This document shows positions 16,503 to 24,317 of a stretch of DNA of 64,000 nucleotides, piece after piece. The stretch is from contig JBEKTD010000012.1 of NCBI GenBank assembly GCA_049516395.1, positions 1 to 64,000 of the forward strand. The letters are read 5' to 3'. Below the pieces are notes generated by a model. That model was given only the letters and a program-made list of their open reading frames with translations. It did not search any database and had not been told where the DNA came from. Origin of the DNA: Fen-1362 sp049516395. GTDB taxonomy: Bacteria > Planctomycetota > Phycisphaerae > Sedimentisphaerales > Anaerobacaceae. The position numbers were made by a program, and so were the translations under genes. Every line of letters begins with the position of its first letter. Position 1 is the stretch's first letter.

Positions 16503-18602
16503 TTAAGCTTTTTCCACCCTTATTCTGGCATCGACGGCAATGGGTGTTGTACCCGCCGGTCCGACCATAAAGGGATTGATGTCCATTTCCTGAATTTCCG
16601 GGAATTCGGTAACAAGCTGAGAGAGGCGCTGCAGGGCTTCAGCGACGGCGTCGATATCAACGCCCTTCTGTCCCCTTGCGCCGGTAAGCATTTTATAAGT
16701 TCTTGTGCTGACGAGCATTTGTTTGGCCTCCTCAGCGGTAAGCGGCGCGAGATAAAATGCTACGTCGTGCATAACCTCGACCATCGTACCGCCCATGCCG
16801 AACATCATAAGGGGGCCGAAATGCGGGTCACGGTTCATACCGAGGATAAGCTCTTTGCCGCCGCCGCACATTTGCTGAACAAGGACGCCGAGAATTTTGG
16901 CATTGGGGAGTTTTTGGGGGATTCTGAACATCATCAGGTCGAAGGCATCCATAACCTCCTGGGCGTTTTCGAGGTGGACTTTGACGCCGCCAACGTCTGA
17001 TTTATGAATGATGTCGGGGGACCATATTTTGAGGACGACGGGGTAGCCGAACTGGTCGGCGATGTTCGCTGCCTGGACGGCGGTATTAGCCACAGCGTCC
17101 TTAGGCGTTACGAAGCCGTATGCCTCGAGAACTTCTTTCGATTCAGCTTCGCCAATCTGACGGGTTCCCTGCCTGAGGTTTCTCTGGAGAATGGTTTCGA
17201 CTTTGTGGCGATTGACGGAGAAGAGTTTGACAATACGTTTCGGTCTTGCCTTCCAGCGGACATAATTAACCATAACCTTGATGGTGAGAACGGCGGCCTC
17301 GGGGGAGTCATACTGCGGAATCTTGTTGTCCCTGAGAATGGCGTTTCCTTTGGCGACTTTTTCAGCGCCAAGGAAACAGGCGAAGACGGGTTTGCCTGGT
17401 TTTCTCTTCAGGACATTGACAATGGCGTTGGCAGTTCCTGTGGCGTCGGTCATTGCCTGGGGCGTAAGCAGTATCACCACCGCATCAACGTTTGGGTCAT
17501 CGAGGACGACATCAATGGCAAACTCATAACGGTCGGGCAGAGCATCGCCGAGGACATCAACGGGATTGTGGAAATTGGCTGCGGCGGGGAGCTTTGTAGC
17601 GAGGCGTTTTTTGGTTTCGTCGGTTAATTTCGCGAAGGTGAGCTGTTGTTTTTCAATGGCATCCGCGGCCATAATACCTGCGCCGCCGGCATTGGTGATA
17701 ACTGCAACTGAGGCACCTTTTGGCAGGGGCTGATAAGCAAAGCCCTGGGCAAAATCGAACTGTGATTTGATTGAGAAGCAGCGAATGACGCCCGCCCTTT
17801 CGAATACGGCTTCGTAAGCGGTTTCGCTGCCCGCGAGTGAGCCGGTATGCGAGGAGGCAGCTTTAGCGCCCGCGGCGGTAACGCCCGCTTTCATAAGGAG
17901 GATGGGTTTTTTCTGGGAGATTTGTTCGGCAATACGAACAAAGGTATTTCCGTCGGTGATGTTTTCGAGATAGCCGGCGATAACCTTGGTATCGGGGTCA
18001 TTCGCGAAGGCCTCGATGATATCGATTTCATCGACGTCAGCTTTGTTTCCGATACTGACGAGCTTGCTGAAGCCGGTGCCGTTGGCGTTTGCCATATCGA
18101 GAATGGCAGCGAGCAACGCGCCGGACTGCGACATATAGCCGGTGGAGCCGACGGCGGGAATAGTGCCGCCAAAACTTGCGTTGAGCTTGTTGGCAGGAAC
18201 GATGAGACCGAGGCAGTTGGGGCCGATGATTCGTGTTCCGGCTTGTCTTGCAATCTGGAGGATTTGTTGTTCGAGCTTTCGGCCTTCCTCGCCGACCTCT
18301 TTGAAGCCGGCGGTTATTACAATCACGGCTTTTATGCCGAGGGTGGCGCACTCCTGCATAACAGCGGCGACACCCTTTGCCGGAACGACGACGATTGCCA
18401 AGTCCGGCACCTGTCCAATTGAAGTAAGGGAAGGGTAACACTTAAGCCCCTCGACCTCGTCGGCCTGAGAATTGACGGGATAGATTGATCCGGGGAAACC
18501 AGCTTCAATCATAGAGTGGAGGATTTCGTAGCCGACTTTGCCTTTTTGACGTGAGGCACCAACAATAGCAACTGATTTCGGATTAAAAAATTTATCAAGC
18601 AT
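16503..18602 (-). CDS. ADP-forming acetate-CoA ligase (acetyl-CoA synthetase), alpha-beta fusion
   Basis: 699 aa from ATG at 18602; a TTG at 18620 lies next to AAAGG and is an alternative. Domains in order: CoA-binding (FNPKSVAIVGASRQKGKVGY), succinyl-CoA-ligase-like domains with ARIIGPNCLG and the active His in ASSHTGSLAG (~245), then from about 480 an ATP-grasp domain (YGFVTPKD ... GYPVVLKIWSPDIIHKSDVG). The enzyme makes acetate and ATP from acetyl-CoA, ADP and phosphate, in fermenting cells, or runs in reverse. There is no C-terminal GNAT, unlike Pat-type relatives; the GNAT is on the next gene. First gene of the ACD, CoA-transferase-GNAT, acuC run. Confidence 0.93.
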   Translation of the reverse strand: MLDKFFNPKSVAIVGASRQKGKVGYEILHSMIEAGFPGSIYPVNSQADEVEGLKCYPSLTSIGQVPDLAIVVVPAKGVAAVMQECATLGIKAVIVITAGFKEVGEEGRKLEQQILQIARQAGTRIIGPNCLGLIVPANKLNASFGGTIPAVGSTGYMSQSGALLAAILDMANANGTGFSKLVSIGNKADVDEIDIIEAFANDPDTKVIAGYLENITDGNTFVRIAEQISQKKPILLMKAGVTAAGAKAASSHTGSLAGSETAYEAVFERAGVIRCFSIKSQFDFAQGFAYQPLPKGASVAVITNAGGAGIMAADAIEKQQLTFAKLTDETKKRLATKLPAAANFHNPVDVLGDALPDRYEFAIDVVLDDPNVDAVVILLTPQAMTDATGTANAIVNVLKRKPGKPVFACFLGAEKVAKGNAILRDNKIPQYDSPEAAVLTIKVMVNYVRWKARPKRIVKLFSVNRHKVETILQRNLRQGTRQIGEAESKEVLEAYGFVTPKDAVANTAVQAANIADQFGYPVVLKIWSPDIIHKSDVGGVKVHLENAQEVMDAFDLMMFRIPQKLPNAKILGVLVQQMCGGGKELILGMNRDPHFGPLMMFGMGGTMVEVMHDVAFYLAPLTAEEAKQMLVSTRTYKMLTGARGQKGVDIDAVAEALQRLSQLVTEFPEIQEMDINPFMVGPAGTTPIAVDARIRVEKA

Positions 18603-18790
18603 AATAATAGCCCACAACAACCTTTCAAGAACCCACCCAGATATTGGCGAGCGGCGAAATGCTCACAACAATAAACGTGCTGGAAGGGCGTAAATCTTAT
18701 TAGATATCTTCGGCAAATGCAAGAATTTTCTGTTATGATTTACTTTCTTGTTCGGCACAGGTTTTGAAAGAACATATCAGGGCAGCAGGT

Positions 18791-19153
18791 ATGAAAAAAT
18801 TGAAAAAATTTGTCGTTCAGCAGCACCAGAGAGAATCAGAGCCGACGCACTGGGATTTGATGCTGGAGCGAGATGGGATACTGGAAACATATCGTGTGGC
18901 TGAGCCGCCTGAAGAATGGGGGAAAAGGGCGATTGAGGCGGTGAAGATATTCGACCACCAGCTTAAATTTTTGAGCTATGAGGGCAGCGTGAATGATGGC
19001 AAAGGCCGGGTGGAAATAGCCGATTGCGGGACATACCGTCTAATCAAAAAAGACAAAACTCAACAGCAGATTTCGTTTGCGGGTAAACTGCTCAGAGTAG
19101 AATATCGACTTTGCCTGATTAAAAATGACAGGTGGGAGCTAAGGGGTTTTTAA
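18791..19153 (+). CDS. Stand-alone LigD 3'-phosphoesterase domain protein
   Basis: 120 aa from ATG at 18791; an in-frame upstream start at 18764 would add nine residues. The pattern KKFVVQQHQRESEPTHWDLM followed by LETYRVAEPPE and EGSVNDGKGRVEIADCGTY matches the phosphoesterase (PE) domain of DNA ligase D, including the family His residues. In LigD this domain cleans 3' ends during non-homologous end joining. Here it has no ligase or polymerase domain and no Ku gene is nearby. Its stop overlaps the stop of the convergent phosphohexomutase gene by three bases. Confidence 0.85.
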   Translation: MKKLKKFVVQQHQRESEPTHWDLMLERDGILETYRVAEPPEEWGKRAIEAVKIFDHQLKFLSYEGSVNDGKGRVEIADCGTYRLIKKDKTQQQISFAGKLLRVEYRLCLIKNDRWELRGF

Positions 19154-20544
19154 CCTGGATTTTGGGCGATTTTGAGGACGGCGTCGACATATTTGGCCGC
19201 GGCAGATTTGTCTTTGGCTTCGGCGATGACGCGGACGATGGGTTCGGTGTTGCTGGAGCGAATGTGAATCCATGCGTCGGGGAAATCGAAACGGAAGCCG
19301 TCTGAGGAGTCAACTTTGGCGTCGGGGAAAAGTTTTTTAACGGCGTCGAGGATGAGTTTGACTTTTGCTTTGTCAGCGGGAAATTTGTATTTGGTCATTA
19401 AGTAATGCGGTATTTCGCCGACAAGATGACTAACGGTTTTGCCTGTCTGTGCGAGCAACTGCAGGGCGAATGCCATAGCAACGAGGGAATCGCGGATGGG
19501 GCCGATTCGGAGGTCGATGACGCCGCCGTTGCCTTCGCCGCCAATGATGCAGTTATTTTTGAGCATCGCGGAGGCAACATTTGCCTCGCCGACAGGCGTG
19601 CGGATGACGTACCCCCCTGCTGATTTGGCAATGTCGTCAATCATACGGGAGGTTGAGAGATTGGCGGCTGCGGTTCGATTTCGCTCACCACAGGCGGAGC
19701 CGGTTTGTTTGCTGAATATAAGTTTGGCAGCAAGAGCGAGGGTATATTCCTCGCCGATGTATGCGCCCGTCTCATCGACAATCGCGAGGCGGTCGGCGTC
19801 GGGGTCCTGGGCAAAGCCGATGTCGGCGTGAGCATTTTTGACGGCATCGCAAAGCGAAGTAAGATTTTCGGCGGTTGGTTCGGGCATATGGGCGAACAGG
19901 CCCGTCGGTTCGGTATTTACAGGGGTGATTTTACAGCCGAGAACCGTAAGCAGTTTTACGCCCGGTCGCCCCCCTGCTCCATTTACGCTGTCGAGGACAA
20001 CTTTGAATTGTTTTTTGGCAATTGCCTTGGTGTCAACAATACGAAGGACCTTGGCAAGGTGAATATCATCGGCTTCGCTATTTGCGGAGACATTGCCCTG
20101 TTTTAGTGAATCGGCGGAGACAAAATCCCTGCTAAGGAAACGATTTTTAATTTGCTCCGCGACATTGGGAGGCGGCGCCATAGCGTTATCGAGGAGTAAT
20201 TTGACGCCGTTATAGGGTAAGGGGTTATGAGAAGCGGTAATGATTACGCCGCCAGCACAGGCGAGATGTCTGACCATAATGCCGACGGTAGGTGTAGTGA
20301 CAATACCGAGGTCAATGACGCTAACGCCGACGGACGTAAGGCCTGAAGTTACGGCATCAGCAAGAGATTGCCCGCTGGGCCGAGAATCACGGCCCAGACA
20401 GACAACGAGTTTTTCGATATTGAGATTGCGCGAGCGCAGAAATGAGCCGAAGGCGCGACCGTAATCGGCAGCGACTTGCGGGGTGAGGTTTTCGCCGACA
20501 ATACCCCTGAGACCACTAACGGTAATTATCAGTTCGCCGGCCAT
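19150..20544 (-). CDS. glmM: Phosphohexomutase (phosphoglucosamine/phosphomannomutase family)
   Basis: 464 aa from ATG at 20544; a GTG nine bases earlier is possible. The alpha-D-phosphohexomutase signature is complete: phosphoserine loop ITASHNPLPYNG (~98), magnesium loop DPDADRLAIV (~250), sugar loop GEGNGGVID (~335) and phosphate-binding RSSNTEPIVRV (~435). The GEGNGG loop is the form seen in archaeal-type phosphoglucosamine/phosphomannomutases rather than E. coli GlmM, so the exact sugar is uncertain. It probably supplies glucosamine-1-phosphate for wall or lipopolysaccharide precursors. It follows serA by 57 bases on the same strand. Confidence 0.9.
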   Translation of the reverse strand: MAGELIITVSGLRGIVGENLTPQVAADYGRAFGSFLRSRNLNIEKLVVCLGRDSRPSGQSLADAVTSGLTSVGVSVIDLGIVTTPTVGIMVRHLACAGGVIITASHNPLPYNGVKLLLDNAMAPPPNVAEQIKNRFLSRDFVSADSLKQGNVSANSEADDIHLAKVLRIVDTKAIAKKQFKVVLDSVNGAGGRPGVKLLTVLGCKITPVNTEPTGLFAHMPEPTAENLTSLCDAVKNAHADIGFAQDPDADRLAIVDETGAYIGEEYTLALAAKLIFSKQTGSACGERNRTAAANLSTSRMIDDIAKSAGGYVIRTPVGEANVASAMLKNNCIIGGEGNGGVIDLRIGPIRDSLVAMAFALQLLAQTGKTVSHLVGEIPHYLMTKYKFPADKAKVKLILDAVKKLFPDAKVDSSDGFRFDFPDAWIHIRSSNTEPIVRVIAEAKDKSAAAKYVDAVLKIAQNPG

Positions 20545-20601
20545 TAACCGCACACCCGTCGAGTCGCTGCCGATTCGTTTTTCATTTTCACGTCTGCGAA
20601 G

Positions 20602-22191
20602 TTAGTCAAGCTTGCAAACATGGATTTCATTAACAAAGTCGAGCTTGCGAAGGTCATTGATTGTATCATCATCGGGGGCCTTATCGAGCGATACAGCGAG
20701 AACAGCTTTCTGCAGGTCGAGCTTTTGTCCGACGCCCATAGTTGCGATGTTGATTTTGTGCTTGCCGAGCACTGTGCCAAGATGGCCGATGACGCCGGGA
20801 CGGTCTTCGTTGAAGATAATGAGGACCGCACCCTGTGGGGTTATCTCAGCGTTGAAACCGTCGATTTCGATGATTCGCAGGAGCTTTTCGCCGAAAACCG
20901 AGCCGGTGATGGTGCGAGTAACCTTATCGGTAACAACTTTTGCGGAGAAACTGGACGCGACATCCTTGGGCGTCGGGTTCTTGGTTTCGTCGATACTGAT
21001 ACCACGTTCCTTAGCGAGGACCGGGGTGTTGACCAGGTTCAGCGGCATTTCAAAATGTTTCTGGAGCAGGCCGATTGCGAAATTAAGCGTTACGGCCTGG
21101 AGAGGCATTTCGGCGATAGCGCCGCGATACTCGACCTGAACCTGTTTGATGTGTCCCGGAGCGATAGTGCTGAGCACGATGCCTACTCGACGGGCAAGCT
21201 CAGCATACTTGAGAACCAGCGGGGGAACGGCCCCGGCGGTGGATGGTGCGTTGATAGCGTTCCTGATGGAATCGCCCCGCAGTGCGTTTACCAGGATTTG
21301 AGCGGCTTCGACCGCGACCTCGATTTGTGCCTCTTCGGTGCTTGCGCCGAGGTGAGGGGTAACGAGGCAATTAGCGAATTCCTTGAACCGCGTATTTTCG
21401 GGCGGCTCTTTCGGGAACACGTCAAGGGCCGCGCCTGCGATGCGTTTTTCTTTAAGGGCCTCATAAATCGCATCTTCGTTAATGATACCGCCTCGCGAGC
21501 AGTTAACCAGGCGAACGGTCGGTTTCATCATTTTAATCTGGTCGGTGTTAATCATATTGAGGGTCTGCTCGTTCTTGGGGACATGGACGGTGATGTAATC
21601 GGCCTCTTTGTAGATTCTTTCGAGCTTGTCGGTGATTTCGATACCCAACTGGTCGGCTCCCGCCGGGACGGCAAGCGGGTCATAACCAAGAATCTTCATA
21701 TCGAAGCCCCTGGCCATTTTGGCAACGGCCATACCGATTCTGCCCAGGCCTATTACTCCGAGAGTTTTGTTATTGAGCTGGTTACCCTCGTATTGTTTCC
21801 TGTCCCATGCGCCGGCCTTAAGCGAATTACAGGCAGGAACAACGTGTCGGCTCATCGCAAGCATCAGTGCCATAGTGTGCTCGGCTGCGCTGAGGGTATT
21901 ACCGCCGGGCGTATTCATAACAAGGACGCCCTTGCGTGTCGCTTCTTTTACATCAACGTTATCGATACCGACGCCTGCTCTGGCAACGGCTTTGAATCTG
22001 CCGGGATTTGCAAGGACCTTGGCGGTAACCTTGGTTGCGCTGCGGATAATCAGGCCGTCGTAGCTACCGATTATACTTGCCAATTCGTCTTCGCTTATAC
22101 CCGTCTTGACGGTAACTTCAACGTCGGACATTGCTTTAAGCAGGTTGATGCCTTCCTGTGCGAGTTTGTCTGTAATTAGAACCTTTATCAT
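20602..22191 (-). CDS. serA: D-3-phosphoglycerate dehydrogenase
   Basis: 529 aa, the long form with ACT domain; ATG at 22191 with AAAGGATG upstream. It oxidises 3-phosphoglycerate to 3-phosphohydroxypyruvate, the first step of serine synthesis. Visible parts: GLIIRSATKVTAKVL, NAD fold GVIGLGRIGMAVAKMARGFD (~147), substrate/catalytic Arg in NCSRGGIINEDA (~232), His in TPHLGASTEEAQ (~280), an intervening domain, and a C-terminal ACT domain (LIIFNEDRPGVIGHLGTVLG) that usually senses serine. Part of a minus-strand run DUF2752, lipoprotein, serA, phosphohexomutase. Confidence 0.97.
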   Translation of the reverse strand: MIKVLITDKLAQEGINLLKAMSDVEVTVKTGISEDELASIIGSYDGLIIRSATKVTAKVLANPGRFKAVARAGVGIDNVDVKEATRKGVLVMNTPGGNTLSAAEHTMALMLAMSRHVVPACNSLKAGAWDRKQYEGNQLNNKTLGVIGLGRIGMAVAKMARGFDMKILGYDPLAVPAGADQLGIEITDKLERIYKEADYITVHVPKNEQTLNMINTDQIKMMKPTVRLVNCSRGGIINEDAIYEALKEKRIAGAALDVFPKEPPENTRFKEFANCLVTPHLGASTEEAQIEVAVEAAQILVNALRGDSIRNAINAPSTAGAVPPLVLKYAELARRVGIVLSTIAPGHIKQVQVEYRGAIAEMPLQAVTLNFAIGLLQKHFEMPLNLVNTPVLAKERGISIDETKNPTPKDVASSFSAKVVTDKVTRTITGSVFGEKLLRIIEIDGFNAEITPQGAVLIIFNEDRPGVIGHLGTVLGKHKINIATMGVGQKLDLQKAVLAVSLDKAPDDDTINDLRKLDFVNEIHVCKLD

Positions 22192-22239
22192 CGAATCATC
22201 CTTTATAAAAAAAGTTTCAGATAAAATTTGGTATTCGTT

Positions 22240-22956
22240 TCACCACCCAGAGGCGGTTCGTTCATCCGATACTTTGAAACCGGCTTTGGGACAATTATAA
22301 AGATATCTTGTAACACAGCGGGAAGCGGCGGCGGCCAGACGGACAACAGCAGCGTCCCGGCCCCGCCGCTCTGACTCGAACCCAACCTGAACAAGACGTG
22401 AATGTTCAGTGGTCGGCCAGAGCTTTTCGCCTGATGAGACCATGTAAAGCGCCGCGTAAGCATCAAGTGAGCCGGAGACGTAGCCGCCCTCGGGTATATC
22501 GCGGACTTTGCAGTCGGTAACGGTTATGACCAGTACCAGGTCGGCGCCAAGTTTTTCACCAATCTGCGAGGGCGAAAACGCGGAGAATTTCGGTTCGTTG
22601 ACCCGCAAATCAGCCAACGCCTGATAATCGATAAACAGCGAAGGCGATATCCTGGCCCTGTCTTTGTCCTGAAGAATTTTGGTTGTCGTATCAGTGATGT
22701 AGAACCGCAGGTTGGGATAGTCCCTTAGATATGTGGGCTGGTCAACAAAAACGAGGATTTTCTGGTTTTTATTTTTGGAGAGGTCGTATTCAGCCGAAGC
22801 ACCTGCTTCGGAAGAAGTCGGGGTACTGATGACCCCTACCAAACCCACGGCATCACAGCCGGCGTAAAACAGGACCAGCGGCAGGCCCGCGCAAAATAAT
22901 ATGGCGGGCCAAAACGAGCATATCATAATACCAGATTTTGCCTTTTTCGGTTTCAC
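22240..22956 (-). CDS. Uncharacterised lipoprotein
   Basis: 238 aa from GTG at 22956 (GGGG upstream). A hydrophobic N-terminal stretch ends LVLFYAGC, a lipobox with Cys at about 34. The mature part has short beta/alpha stretches (KILVFVDQPTYLRDYPNLRF, SQIGEKLGADLVLVITVTDC) that look like the small domain of envelope lipoproteins which bind partner proteins or report on oligomers; I cannot name the family. It is 14 bases after the DUF2752 gene and 48 bases before serA. Confidence 0.75.
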   Translation of the reverse strand: MKPKKAKSGIMICSFWPAILFCAGLPLVLFYAGCDAVGLVGVISTPTSSEAGASAEYDLSKNKNQKILVFVDQPTYLRDYPNLRFYITDTTTKILQDKDRARISPSLFIDYQALADLRVNEPKFSAFSPSQIGEKLGADLVLVITVTDCKVRDIPEGGYVSGSLDAYAALYMVSSGEKLWPTTEHSRLVQVGFESERRGRDAAVVRLAAAASRCVTRYLYNCPKAGFKVSDERTASGW

Positions 22957-22970
22957 TTTACCCCAGCATC

Positions 22971-23438
22971 TTAATTGCCGCTGTTCTGTGCTATTGCCCT
23001 TACAAGGGTTACAGCCCAGCCGGCGGCCAAAATCAAAAACAACGCGGCAAGGATGTATCGCAGTTTCAGCGATGCAAGCTGCCGCTCAACTAACGGTGAA
23101 TATACTCCAAAACCGGCAACAAGAAAAGCAAAAAATGCGATTACAGTCGCAAAACAACAGAAAAATCCCGCGGCGGGCTGGGCGTAAAAGGCGTCGCATA
23201 TATGCCCGTGGGAAAAAGCGATGACGGCAGTAGTCATACCGCAGGTCGGGCAAGGCAGGTTATAACGCTGTTTAAAACCGCAGGGATAAGGATATAAAGA
23301 GAAATGGAACTGGCCCATAAGCCAGCCAAGCGCAAAGCCGGCGGCAATGACAATAAAGATGGCAGCCGCAATCAGCCGCTGATTGGCGGAAGCACGCGAA
23401 AATAACCTCGGCGAGATTGGTTGTTGGCCTGATTCCAT
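22971..23438 (-). CDS. DUF2752 family membrane protein
   Basis: 155 aa, three predicted membrane segments. The family hallmark PCGFKQRYNLPCPTCGMTTA, with Cys-Pro-x-Cys-Gly-Met-Thr, is present around residue 55-70 just before a membrane helix. DUF2752 proteins are small inner-membrane proteins of unknown role, frequent in Bacteroidota and Planctomycetota. It starts 52 bases from the divergent inositol-phosphatase-like gene and is followed 14 bases later by the lipoprotein gene. Confidence 0.85.
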   Translation of the reverse strand: MESGQQPISPRLFSRASANQRLIAAAIFIVIAAGFALGWLMGQFHFSLYPYPCGFKQRYNLPCPTCGMTTAVIAFSHGHICDAFYAQPAAGFFCCFATVIAFFAFLVAGFGVYSPLVERQLASLKLRYILAALFLILAAGWAVTLVRAIAQNSGN

Positions 23439-23490
23439 AAGGGCGTTACAATACCGGCATTCTCAGATTGCGTCAAGAAAGGAAAAATAT

Positions 23491-24303
23491 ATGGGACTTG
23501 AACAAAAAGATTTGAGCAGGATGCTGGAAACGGCGGAGGTAGCGGCCCGATTGGCGGGTCAAAGGGCGATGGAAGAGTCAAGCTATATTAAGGTATCGGT
23601 TAAAGGGCCGGACCAGCTGGTAACGCAGGCGGACACGATTTGCCAGCAGATAATTATCGACCGGATAAAGGAAACGTATCCCGACGACGGTTTTATAGGC
23701 GAAGAAGGCCTGAAAGGCGAGATGTTCAAACAGCCACCGAGGGGAAGCAAAAAGGTGTGGTGGGTAATCGACCCGATTGACGGGACAACCAACTTCGCAA
23801 AAGGGATGCTGTTGTTTTCGGTATCGGTGGCGGCGATGTATGAGGGTGAGCCGGTGGTGGGAGTGATTTATGACCCGGCGACGGATTCGATGTTCACGGC
23901 AGTCAAAGGAGGCGAGGCACAGCTAAATAACAGGCGAATCAACGCGGGCGACGACGGCTTCGACAGATTCTCAAGCGTCGGGACCGACAGTTTCTTCGAT
24001 AACGGCGTGCCGAAATGGGTAATCGCGCTTATGGAAAAGGCACGGTCGCGCACCCTGGGCAGCTCATGCCTGCAATTGGCGTATCTGGCAAAAGGTTCGC
24101 TTGTCGGAGTGGTATTTGTCAGGCCGAAGATTTGGGACGTGGCAGCGGGGGTATTGATAGCCGAATCCGCAGGTGCAATTGTCAGCGACTGGAAAGGCAA
24201 TAAGCTTTTCCCGCTCGACCTCGACAAGTACCAAGCCGGGGAATTTATGACCGTCGGGGGGAATAAGAAGGTGTATGAAGAGATGTTAAACCTACTGAAG
24301 TAA
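23491..24303 (+). CDS. Inositol monophosphatase family protein
   Basis: 270 aa from ATG at 23491 (AAAGGAAAA upstream); an in-frame start at 23383 would run through the divergent promoter region. Metal-site motifs of the family are present: GEEG (~70), WWVIDPIDGTTNF (~91-103) and the C-terminal IWDVAAGVLIAESAGA (~213). Such enzymes remove phosphate from myo-inositol-1-phosphate, 3'-phosphoadenosine 5'-phosphate or histidinol phosphate; the sequence does not tell which. Confidence 0.9.
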   Translation: MGLEQKDLSRMLETAEVAARLAGQRAMEESSYIKVSVKGPDQLVTQADTICQQIIIDRIKETYPDDGFIGEEGLKGEMFKQPPRGSKKVWWVIDPIDGTTNFAKGMLLFSVSVAAMYEGEPVVGVIYDPATDSMFTAVKGGEAQLNNRRINAGDDGFDRFSSVGTDSFFDNGVPKWVIALMEKARSRTLGSSCLQLAYLAKGSLVGVVFVRPKIWDVAAGVLIAESAGAIVSDWKGNKLFPLDLDKYQAGEFMTVGGNKKVYEEMLNLLK

Positions 24304-24317
24304 TCTATGATTTCGGA

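Noticed and set aside
20620..22179. 519-codon open frame on + opposite serA
   Set aside because: serA on the minus strand has every family motif and a good start site; the antisense frame is an overlap effect of codon bias.
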